Of a DNA stretch of 64,000 nt, positions 45,066 to 54,418 are shown piece by piece. Positions within the stretch are counted from its first letter, which is position 1, and the number at the start of each line of letters is the position of its first letter. The notes under the pieces were generated by a model. It had not been told where the DNA came from and did not search any database. It saw only the letters and a list, made by a program, of their open reading frames with translations. The DNA is from Phoenix dactylifera (taxonomy: Eukaryota; Streptophyta; Magnoliopsida; Arecales; Arecaceae): positions 1,240,001-1,304,000 of the forward strand of contig NC_052400.1 of assembly GCF_009389715.1 (NCBI RefSeq), given 5' to 3'. The translations under genes and the position numbers were made by a program.

Positions 45066-46373
45066 ATTCAAGAGCGTGATGAGGGAGCTCTCAAGTATCT
45101 AAAGGATATCAAGTGGTGCAGAATAGATAATCCCAAGGGTTTCAAGCTTGAGTTTTTCTTTGATCCTAATCCTTATTTCAAGAATGCCATCCTGACAAAA
45201 ACGTATCATATGATTGATGATGAAGAACCGATCCTAGAGAAAGCAATAGGGTATTTTCTTTTCTATTTATTGCTAAATATTTTTCTTATAAGTTTTTCCT
45301 TCTCTATTTAAAATCTCATGCCGTTGTTCATATGTTGCAGGACTGAAATTGAATGGTTGCCAGGAAAGTGCTTGACTCAGAAGCTTCTGAAAAAGAAGCC
45401 AAAGAAGGGCTCAAAGAATGCCAAGCCCATTACCAAAACTGAAGAATGTGAAAGTTTTTTCAATTTCTTTAGTCCACCTCAAGTCCCTGATGATGATGAG
45501 GATATCGATGAAGACATTGTAAGTTGACATCATTACCTGCCTTCCTGGAGAAAAATAAGAAACTATAAGGACTAAATCAAATTAAAACAATGGCTTATCT
45601 TTTGCCTCTTTGAACAGGCTGAGCAGCTACAGAGTCAGATGGAGCAAGATTATGATATTGGGTAAGCCCTTTTTTCTCCCTCAAGCAGCCAACCAAACCT
45701 ACTGCAGGTTGAAGAAAAAACAGGTTAGAGGGAGGTGTTGATTATGGAAAAAAAACAAAATCAAGTTAACATTTGCAGAGGCAGTTTTTGATTATCTCAT
45801 CTCTGGCATTTTGGTTGCTAGTTCTTATAATGATTTGCCTATAAGATCAGGATTGAGATAAGCCTTCTGATTACTGTGTAAGCTCATGCATGCTCCTAGA
45901 TGCTGAGTGGGTGGTGTCATTGTCCTGCAGGTCCACTATCAGAGACAAGATTATTCCTCATGCTGTTTCGTGGTTCACGGGGGAGGCTGTTCAGGAGGAT
46001 GATTTTGAGGACTTAGAAGAGGATGATGAAGATGAAGATGGGGAGGAGGACGAGGAAGAGGATGAGGAGGATGAAGATGATGATGAAGAAGAAGAGGAAG
46101 AGGAAGGAAAGACCAGGAAGAAGGTATGTGTCTGAGATTTCTAAATTTTACTCTTTTTAGGTCTGAAATATTTGAGAATGGTGTGCTTACTTTTGATCTG
46201 CTTTATTGTCCCAAGGAGACAGCTACAACAAAGAAGGTGAGATATCTACTCACCCACTTGATCTTAATCTGCATAGTTCTTAATCTATATTCTAAATGAT
46301 GGTTATCTTACTGCAGAAGAGTGGAGGGGATGGTCAACAAGGGGATCGGCCCGCGGAGTGCAAGCAGCAGTAA
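45066..46373 (+). pseudogene. Captured 3' half of a nucleosome assembly protein 1 (NAP1) gene
   Basis: Exons 45066-45251, 45341-45518, 45618-45661, 45931-46123, 46216-46236 and 46317-46373 join in frame at GT-AG borders. They read [98 protein letters not shown], a long acidic Glu/Asp tract, and a C-terminal CKQQ prenylation box before the stop. This is the C-terminal half of the histone-chaperone NAP domain plus acidic tail. The N-terminal dimerisation helix and start are missing. The remaining frame is intact and spliceable, so capture was recent or the piece is conserved. Confidence 0.88.
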
Positions 46374-47310
46374 GGCTTTTCTGGAATGAAGTATTTTTCG
46401 GGCTTTCTAGAGTGTAGGTTGAAGTATCTGTTTTCAGGTGTTGGCTAAGTGAAGTGATGCGTTCTCATTCCACGCTGTTGTTTTATGTGGAAAATATGAG
46501 GAAGAGGAAGTTTTAGTGTCTTCGACATTTTTATACTACCTTTAGTTTATTCTTTTACTCGCCTTGCGGGAGACGGTTGTTAGATTATTTGTATGCCTTT
46601 TTGGTCGGGGAAGATTTTTGTACTGCCTTTCTAGCGTATACCCGGATGAACTATTAATTGTTATATTTATATATAATGATTATTGTGCCTTCCTGATTTT
46701 TGAATATGATGCTAGTATGCTTTCATGGTTCTGAATGTACTGCAGAGGCTTCTGTAATTTATGTATGCAAAGATTGTTTTTTGGGGGTTGATATGTTCCT
46801 TCTCAAAGTTGTAGAGGGATCCATGGTTTATGGTGAATGCCTACATCCATTCTGTCTTGAAAATTTTGTAATTCCTTTTTGTGCTGTGGTATTATTGTCT
46901 TGAATTTTAGGGAAAAATAAGAACAAGACGATGCATTTTTTTTTTTGTTAAAAAATAGTACGGAGAATAATTGATTCAAATAGTTTTGTTGTGAACTGTG
47001 AAACATGGATGCCCCTTGAATCGACATCCAGTATATTCTCTCCCCTCCCAGGCACATCTACTGTATTCTCTTCCTTTTATTAGTCATTTCTCATAATATG
47101 CCAATAAAAATGCTTTGGAGATTCGTTATCGCGGCCTACCTCATGCTATTGCCAATGTTATGTTCAGCTGCTCTCCATGAGCTTCACCAATTCTTTCTTG
47201 TTGCTTCAATCCTTTCTTGCTGTTATATGCTTTTATAAGGATGTGGGTGGTGCAGAATTGACTGGGTATGGTAATCGAAGATATTCCTCTGTTCTGAAAG
47301 CAGCTAGCTA
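46374..47310 (+). other. Probable NAP1 3' UTR and flanking captured DNA
   Basis: T-rich sequence following the NAP1 stop codon, consistent with 3' UTR to about 46700. A break to unrelated sequence is likely near 47100-47300. No supported gene. Confidence 0.4.
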
Positions 47311-47672
47311 GAGATCGTGGGAGAAGTCACATTAGCTTCAAAGATTCTGACAATGATTCTCATATGATTTCCCCATCAGTCTGGAAATCTGGAGGCCCAT
47401 ATCATGTGGCTCGTAGGGCATACCAGGAAGATTCTGACGAGTGTTATGAGACAGTTTATGCTGCTCGTCTCAGTGACAGGACGAGGCATATGCTGTTTGA
47501 TGTGGATTTGAAGGTTCAAGCAAGTTATCAAGGTGAGCATGTTCCTCTGGTTTCTCTGATGAGCAGATTGAATGGCAAAGCAATTATAGGACACCCTGTT
47601 CAAATTGAAATACTCAAGAAGAGAGATTCTGACACAAAAGGCAAACACATTTACCCTCTCCAAGTATATCAG
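47311..47672 (+). pseudogene. Captured exon(s) of an unidentified plant gene
   Basis: After a possible acceptor (CTAGCTAG) the frame reads RGRSHISFKDSDNDSHMISP, VWKSGGPYHVARRAYQEDSD, YAARLSDRTRHMLFDVDLKV and VPLVSLMSRLNGKAIIGHPV, ending around 47672. Codon use and composition look like a real conserved protein and not random DNA. It vaguely recalls plant PWWP/Tudor nuclear proteins, but I cannot identify it with confidence. A further exon-like piece (SVKRLRVLKSSDLSVLS) follows a CTTGCAG acceptor at about 47901-47966 and may belong to the same gene. Confidence 0.5.
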
Positions 47673-47966
47673 CATTAAGAGATTTATATCTCCACTGAAT
47701 TGTAAGACAATCAAAGCGTGGATAGGGAAGCCACTAGCAATCTCTCATCAAGGATCAACTTTGACATGGTTATGCTTATATCTTTTCTGAAAAAAGGAAT
47801 GCTGCATGTATCTTGTTCTATTTTAATCACAGCAGAATGCCAGATGATTTGCTTATCATAATCTTATATAGCTTAAAATACTTTCTGGTGACACTTGCAG
47901 CATGTTTGTCTCTTCTGTCAAGAGGCTGAGGGTGCTGAAGAGCTCCGATCTTTCTGTGCTATCTGT

Positions 47967-48717
47967 AAGCTCGCTGTTTTGTTATCTTTCATAAATTGTG
48001 ATCATTACCTTGGCTGATAGAGATAATTCATTAGTGTACATACTTGGTCAGAATTGTGCGCATGTTATTTATTTTTGATTACTTTTATGCCTGATTTTGT
48101 TTCATATCTTCACTGTTTTTCAGCTGGGAGCAGTCTGCAGGAAAAGAAATGCAACAGAGTGTTGAAGGAAAGAGGAGAGGGAATACATATTAGCGGCAAT
48201 GGGATAGCAGGTCACATGTAAATCCATTTAGTTTATAGCATCCACATCCACATCCACATATGATGCAACATCCACATGCACATCCACATGCACATGTATA
48301 TGCATCGATATGCAGCATATGATGCAAGCAAACACGGCATGTATGTATATTATAAATGTACAAGCAAATAGTGTTGTCATATTGCAATGGTGAAACAGTG
48401 GCTGGTTGCTATATATGATGTTCATGCATGAATTGGCTGACCTCAGTTGTTGAGAGATAGAAATAGAAAGGTGGGGGTAGAAATTAATTGGATCTCTCAT
48501 GGGGAATGTCTTCTACGTTGGTGGCCCGGGCGTGCCTTCGTCAACCTTGAACAGCTGACTGAAAGAGTGTGACAGTGACCAATGCGTGCTGTCTCTATGA
48601 AGTGAATTGGGCAACCGACTGGGACGAGTCAGTTCCCGACTCTCAAATAAAGTGCTCTTCCCACATGCCGTGGGCTACCACTGAAGGCTTTTCTGAGGGA
48701 GGGTACACCTTGCTTGC
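47967..48717. other. CACTA 3' interior
   Basis: No supportable gene. It contains a CCACATCCACATGCACATG-type short tandem repeat (about 48240-48300), which gives the spurious Cys/His-rich reverse frames. Confidence 0.45.
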
Positions 48718-49140
48718 CGTGGGTTGAAGTACGCCGACGCTTTTAAGCGTCGGGTTTGTATAAAATGAACGACGCTTTTAAGCGTCGGCATAGTCCAAAA
48801 CAAAATACGGTGGGAAGCGTGGGTTGAAGTACGCCGACACTTTTAAGCGTCGGTTTTGTAAAAAATGAACGACGCTTAAAAGCGTCGGCATAGTCCAAGC
48901 AACGCAAAACTGGATTGGGCTTTATCGACGCTTTAAAGCGTCGGTTAAGCCGTTTTTGCCGACGCTTTCATTAGCGTCGGCAAATCCCTGTTTTTGCCGA
49001 CGCTTTTTCTTAGCGTCGGCAAAAATCGGACCCACGCCCACCTGCCCGACGTCTGACCCACGCTTTGCGATGCATGGGCTGGAAATTCGCCGACGCTTAA
49101 GCGTCGGGAGAGACCAAAAAAAGCGTCGGGAGATATCCTT
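48718..49140. repeat. Right subterminal repeats of the CACTA element
   Basis: Many copies of CCGACGCTTTTAAGCGTCGG-type palindromes. An approximately 100-bp unit beginning GTGGGTTGAAGTACGCCGAC is present twice in tandem (about 48720 and 48820). Frames on both strands (48922-49203) are made only of these repeats. Confidence 0.85.
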
Positions 49141-49326
49141 TCTTTTGTAGTGAACAATTACTTGGCAAAATGCATGAGACTCAGGAGGCAACCAATCCAC
49201 CATTGGTCTGGAAAAAAAAAAGGTTGTCTTGTAACCACATAATTGTCCTAGATGATTATAATTAACCCTTAAAAGTTTATTGCTTGGTGATGCATGACAA
49301 AATTTTGAGACATTAATATTGCAAAT

Positions 49327-49383
49327 GGGTCCTTGGCTCAGTGGTAGAGTATTTGATTGCAGATCAAGTGGTCATTGGTTCCC
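49327..49383 (+). pseudogene. tRNA-Cys(GCA)-like relic
   Basis: GGGTCCTTGGCTCAGTGGTA starts a good match to plant tRNA-Cys: D arm with A box, anticodon arm with GCA at 49359-49361 (TTGATTGCAGATCAA), variable loop and the first half of the T arm (GGTTCCC). The 3' acceptor half is missing, so it cannot fold as a tRNA. Its shorter paralogue is at 18192-18236. Confidence 0.65.
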
Positions 49384-50240
49384 TTTAGAAAATTATTATT
49401 TTGTATTGTATGATTACATAACATAAAAGTTTAATTTTTGATTCCTATTTTCTATTATAATGGAAAAATATTATTTGTTTTCTCACTAATACAACTCAAA
49501 TTATTTTATGATTTTTAGAACCATTATGATGGTCTTTTAGTGAGAGATAGTGGTAATGGAATATGGCATTATTGAAACCTTGGTTGTAATTATTTTTTTA
49601 AAGGGGATTACTGAGTAATAGAGAATATCATAAGATTGAAACTCGAGGTCCTTAATTGCATAATTATATTAATAAAAAATAAAAATTTAAATTATTATGA
49701 CAGTAAAAGTGTGTTAACAACTTCAAGTTCTTGAAAAATAATCCCCTTTAAATTAGTTTTAAAATTATCTCATAAGTAAGCTCTTGAAAAATACATATCC
49801 AATGCATCTCAAATGGAGCTTTTGCCTAACAACTTCAAGTTCAAGCTTTTCTTAGCAAATTTTTTCAGCTTTTGGAGAAAATAGAATGCTGATCCAAAAT
49901 AATAAATAAAAAATTAGAATTTTGTCTCGATCCAAAGACTAATGTGTAACACTCCTTACTATCGAATGACCTTTTTGCATTTCTACACGAAATCCAAGCC
50001 GACCATCACAGAACAACTGAAGATATGGAAAAGAAATGGAAAAAGGACATGGCCGGCTAGGTGGGTGGCGCTCGGTGGCCTAAATTGTTTAGAATGGTGT
50101 GACTCAATTCATCCAATCAAGAAATAGATGTTCGATTAGAGCAAGAAGTAGATGTTCGATTAGAGAAAGAAAATATATTAAGAGTAATCAATGGTGGGTC
50201 CTTCGATAACTGACAATGAAGAGGCCAACAAGATGGATGG
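49384..50240. repeat. Intergenic block shared with 18240-19000
   Basis: Collinear AT-rich sequence with no gene, including the shared GTGGCGCYCGGYGGCC stretch (about 50064-50080; 18855-18870). The open frame at 49942-50127 is not maintained in the other copy. Confidence 0.7.
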
Positions 50241-50661
50241 TGTAATAATCTAGGACCTCACCCAAAATGGCTAGCCATAAGACATTATTTGAGTTTCTTA
50301 ATCCTATATAAGTACCCAAGACCTCCTCGGCGTAAAAACGATGTGGGGCTTAACACATGCCCACACGGATCCTCACATACTCTCTTCGTTCAAGCTTTGA
50401 CGTCCTCATTAGACTAAGGGTTTAAATCTTCATATACTATGGTCCGTGGTCAGCCTCCATGAACTCTTGTTGCAGTGTCCTCTAGTCTACATATACTATG
50501 GTCCGAGTTTGCTCTGATAACATTTATAACAACCCAGGACCTCACCTAAAATGGCTAATCGGAAGATATTATTTGGGTTCCTTGATCATATATAAGTACC
50601 CAAGATCTCCTCGGTGAATAACCGATGTGGGACTAAACATATGCCCGCACGGGTCTTCACA
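50241..50661 (-). mobile_element. TRIM-1 family copy
   Basis: LTRs of 137 bp at 50241-50377 and 50525-50661, in inverse orientation to 29171-29609, with a degenerate primer site (TTGCTCTGATAACA) beside the right LTR. Flanking GATGG and GGTGG are a plausible aged target duplication. The paralogous site before GLP3 (about 19000) lacks the insertion. LTR divergence indicates it is older than the 29171 copy. Confidence 0.88.
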
Positions 50662-51087
50662 GGTGGTTGCCTGAATTACTTTTGTGTTGGATATTAAATA
50701 GAAAATTTCTTCTTGTGCTGGATATTAAATAGAAAATTTCTTGGTGTTTTTTGTTGGGTTCAGGTACTTCAAGTGTCTTGTGAGGCGAACAAGTTACATT
50801 GGATATGCATCCATTTTTCACTTGCCTAGCTCGTGTGCAGCTTGAAAATTTCATTTATGTCGCTTTTGCATGTGTAAAAATTATAAGCCTAGCCAGATAT
50901 AAACTGAGGCTAGGAAAAGTGTCTGAAGTTTTTGAAGTCGATGAAATAACTAAAACGAGGAGTCGTTCATCAACAATATATATTATTTCTTATGCAAACT
51001 GATAGGTATTGTTTGCTTATTCAAATAGAATTAATAGTACAAATAATTGTGTCTAAATTTTCCATCAGGAAGCTTGTATGCAGTTTT
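50662..51087. repeat. GLP downstream block before GLP7
   Basis: Shared A/B-type 3' flank, closest to 19021-19425. Probably contains the GLP7 3' UTR. Confidence 0.7.
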
Positions 51088-51924
51088 CTAGTTGTTGTTG
51101 TCCATCCAGAATTGGGCCTGGAGCCAGTCCACGGTCTTCTTGTCCAATTGAAAGGCCTTGGCAAGAACATAATCAGAGATTGGTGGCTTCGCTCCAAAGA
51201 CTGCATTGGCTATGGTGATCACGCCAGGGTTCTGACTGCTGAGACCGGCAATAGCAACAACATTTGTCTTCCCACAGTTGAATTGGAAATGGATGAGGCC
51301 TTGAGGAAATACGAACACATCGCCCTTGTTAAGGACCTTAGTGAAGAGCTGGTTGTTGGGGCTATTAGATGTGACGAAGCCGACATGGAGCGTGCCTTCC
51401 AACACCGTAAGGATCTCCGTTCCCCTTGGGTGGATGTGAGGAGGGTTGACTCCATAGGGTGCAAAGTCCAAGCGAGCCAGCGAGATGCCAAGCGTGTTGA
51501 GCCCAGGAATCTGGTTCACGTTGACTTGAGTCACGTTAGACCCAAGTTTGTTCCCTGTGTCGCGGGGCTTGTCTAGGCCATAGAAGAAGAAATCTTCGGC
51601 TTTGGCAAGCTTTGGGTCCTTGCAAACGAACCCATTTACAAGCACTGCATGAACAATTGCAAGAAAGGTAAGTATATATAACGACATATGATAGAAACTC
51701 ATCATTAGTATCTTTGAAGTTGGGTTGACAGCTGGTAACTTCAGCACCATGCATGCTAATTACATATTTAGTAACTAATAACTAATAAGGTAGATGTTGT
51801 GAAGAGGAGTACCATTTGATTTAAGATCAGCAACGCAGAAGTCCTGGAGTTGACTAGGATCAGAAGCAATGGCATGAGATGAAGCCAGAGCAAGGAGAGC
51901 AAGGAAGAGGAAATGGGCAGCCAT
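51088..51924 (-). CDS. GLP: Germin-like protein 7 of the array
   Basis: Exons 51813-51924 and 51088-51644, 168-bp intron, 222 aa. The signal peptide is identical to GLP1. Cys30/Cys45, Asn74-Val-Thr, Mn ligands His107, His109, Glu114, His156 and KGD are conserved. Residue 161 is Cys (FQFNCGKTN) where the other copies have Tyr or Asn, adding an unpaired cysteine next to box 2. Exon 2 is nearly identical to GLP1, while the promoter is class B like GLP3, suggesting gene conversion between copies. The frame is open back into the intron, as in GLP3. Confidence 0.95.
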
Positions 51925-52060
51925 CTATTCTCTCTTAATTTCTAGCTAGCAGAAGAATAGCCAAGGGATTTGGAGCAAGGTGTTGTGATCCAATGGCTTG
52001 GAGGAGGTAGATATATATAGCGGTTGATGTGGGACTTGGCCTGTCGTACGTGACGCTTGA
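51925..52060 (-). promoter_or_regulatory. GLP7 core promoter, class B
   Basis: CTATATATATCTACC on the minus strand (52006-52020), preceded at five bases by GTCCCACATCAAC (about 52025-52037). Layout shared with GLP3. Confidence 0.65.
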
Positions 52061-52399
52061 ATTAGTCATGCAACTTTATTAGAATGAGCATGAGTATAGG
52101 AAAATTTCATGGCATGGTTTTCAAAATGGTTCCTCATGCGTTTATATTTGTCCTGGTAAAACTTTGATTTGGTCTTGATGATAACAGATGCTACGTTATT
52201 AAAAAGTAGTTCGAGAAAAGGAAAAGAAAGCGATTATAATATTACCACACCATCCGACATAGGTCATGTTTTGTCTTCTTTTTTTTTAAAAAAAACACAA
52301 TTTCTGATGCCTGTTGTAGTCTTGTTGCAAGTTGCAACCAATACGGTGTCGTTAGATAATGCTTACATCCAATTGTGATTTCAATCATACATCAACAGG
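52061..52399. other. GLP7 upstream region
   Basis: Diverged relative of the GLP3 upstream region (20401-20650). No gene. It is cut by the solo LTR at 52405. Confidence 0.5.
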
Positions 52400-53164
52400 A
52401 AATCTGTGAGAGACCTGAATGGGCTGGAGGCGGCTGGGCTGGGCTGAAGTCGGCAGGCCCAGCCGCCTCCAGCCCTTGGCCCACAATTGAAGCGGAACAG
52501 GGGATCACTATCGCGATCCCCTGCTCTGCCTTCCTCTGGCGAGGTGGGGCGGAGGCGCCGTGGCGGTTCCGCGGCAGCCCGCGGTCGTGCTCATCTCGCG
52601 GCGGTGAATGGGCCGACCTCCTTCGGAAAACCCATTATAAAAACCTCTCATCCCTCTGCCATTGTTCCACCATCGAGTCTTCTTCTCCCTCTCCCTCCCT
52701 CTCTTCCATCTTTCTCCTCCTTCCTCGGTGGACGGCGTGCCACCGTAGCCAAGCACCACTACTCGAGTGCCCTGTTTTCTTTGATTTCCCATTGTTCCGA
52801 GGTCCCTTTCGTCGCCGGAAGCTCCGCCACCGCTAGCCGCTAGACGGAGCCACCCTCGAACGAGATCCTTCCCCTTCGTCACTCGCCGGTAAGTCTCCTT
52901 CCCTTTCCTCTTCGACTCCTAGCCGAATAATGCTGTTCTTCTTCCCCTGTTTAGGACCCAAACTGAGAGCTCTCTCAATCTTCCTCCCCATCGGCCACCA
53001 TAGTGGCCGCCGGCCTCCACTGCGGTTGGGTAGCCGTCGATCTCCAGCTTCCACTGCGGTCCGGTGCACCCTCCCTCTTCCTTATTTTCCTCCTCCTTCC
53101 TTGTTTTCTCAAAGGGATGAAGAACCCCTGTTTTGGACCGTGATTAGGCCGTGATCATTCATCT

Positions 53165-53530
53165 GGCCTTGTTCGAAATTGGGCCCATTTCATTCATTTT
53201 GGACCTTGTTGAGCTGTGCCTATTTTGGGCCATTTTGGGCCCTGTTCATTTTGTTGGGTTGTGTCCATCGTAGGCCGAGTTTGGGTCTTGTTTATACTGT
53301 TGGGCCATGCCCTGTGGGGCTTGTTCACTCTGTTGGATCGTATCCATCGTGGACCGATTTTGGGCCCTATTTACCTTGCTACGTCGTGCCCATTATGGGT
53401 CGTATATATTTTGGGCCATGTTGGTCCTATTTATCCATTGTGGGTCGTATTCACTTTGGGCCGTGATCATTCATTTTAAGCCCTGCTTATCTATGGTAGG
53501 TTATATTCCTTTTGGGCCCCATTGGGCTGT
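53165..53530. repeat. GGGCC-rich minisatellite within the solo LTR
   Basis: Imperfect ~50-bp units of TTTTGGGCCCTGTTCAT / TTGGGTTGTGTCCATCGTGG. The inverted partner LTR has the same tract at 62225-62760. Overlapping open frames (53179-53579; 62111-62915) derive from it. Confidence 0.75.
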
Positions 53531-53791
53531 GTTCATCCATTGTGGGTCAAGTCCGATCATTTTGGACCAAATACATTGATTGATCTAGGTCGACTCATGC
53601 CAAATATTTCTTTTCCAATTGTGGTCAAACCAGAGAGAATAGGTCAAGCCTTTAATTGGACCTAACTAAGTAGATCAAATCTAAAAGCTCAACTAGCCAT
53701 AAATCGTGTATCTCTTTTTATGACTAGATCTAGACCTTTCTCCTAATGATCGAGTCAAACCACTCGGATTGAGCCCAAGATTAGGATTAGA

Positions 53792-54418
53792 CACTACGCC
53801 AAAAAAGTAAATTTCCGACTCTTATTTGCCGACGCTTATTCCAAGCGTCGGCAAAAATTTTTCCCCCGTCAACATTTGCGTCGTCAAAGTTAATACGTAA
53901 TTGACGACGCTTTTAACGACGCTTTTTAGCGTTGTTAAATAACGACGCTTTTAAGCGTCGTTAAAAGCGTCGTCGGAAGCCAAAAAATCACCTCGTTTTA
54001 GTCCCACATCGGCGGATCTGAAAAAAAACTATTTATATAACCAAATCCAACTACTCTGCATGGATGGAATGAAGGTACCGATTGGGAAGGTTGTTTATAT
54101 TTCTCTTTGTGTTCTATCAGCACCATGGAATGGAGGAGAAGATGAGAAGATGCAGGCCAATGGTAATTAGCGACGCTTTAAAGCGTCGGTAAAGAGCGAC
54201 GCTTTAAAGCGTCGCTAAATTGTAATTAGCGACGCTTTAAAGCGTCGCTAAATTGTAATTAGCGACGCTTTTGAAAGCGTCGGAAAATATTTTTTCCACT
54301 GTAGCATAGGCGACGCTTTACCGACGCTTTGTAAAGCGTCGGGATGGTTTCTACCGACGCTTAAAAGCGTCGCTAATAGCCAAAAAAAGCGTCGCTAATG
54401 TTCAAGTTTCTTGTAGTG
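53792..54418. mobile_element. Miniature CACTA element nested in the solo LTR
   Basis: Termini CACTACGCCAAAAAAG and CAAGTTTCTTGTAGTG with target duplication AGA (53789-53791, 54419-54421). Many CGACGCTTTAAAGCGTCG-type subterminal palindromes. Same family as 14242-14755. The centre carries AGTCCCACATCG (54000-54011) and, 20 bp later, TTTATATAA (54032-54040), followed by ATGAAGGTACCGAT. No coding capacity. Confidence 0.92.

Larger units (their letters stand above)
38965..49152 (+). mobile_element. 10.2-kb gene-capturing CACTA (En/Spm) transposon
   Basis: Ends CACTACAGGAAAATGG and CTTTCTTTTGTAGTG, with 3-bp target duplication AAC at 38962-38964 and 49153-49155. Subterminal repeats of CCGACGCTT/AAGCGTCGG type cluster at 38988-39150 and 48730-49120, as in En/Spm elements. 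The matching unfilled site is in the GLP2-GLP3 interval (about 17988). It carries a Ptta/En/Spm-type gene (42322-44161) and fragments of host genes (eS6, GAUT, NAP1 and one unidentified) in the same orientation with introns, so the capture was at DNA level. No TNPD-type (Transposase_21) gene was recognised, so it probably needs that enzyme from elsewhere. Confidence 0.9.

Noticed and set aside
48190-48500. Cys/His-rich minus-strand frames suggestive of a metal-binding peptide
   Set aside because: Created by a CCACATGCACATG-type short tandem repeat inside the CACTA element.
49327-49383. Functional tRNA-Cys gene
   Set aside because: The acceptor 3' half and complete T arm are missing, so no cloverleaf can form.
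52375-53579. Frames within the solo LTR (and 62111-62976 in its partner)
   Set aside because: Located in LTR and minisatellite sequence; the Trp/Leu/Gly/His-rich pattern repeats with the DNA repeat unit.
54000-54120. A true U-snRNA gene downstream of the USE/TATA pair
   Set aside because: Sequence after the expected start does not resemble U1, U2, U3, U4, U5 or U6; only the promoter-like pair is kept as a finding.
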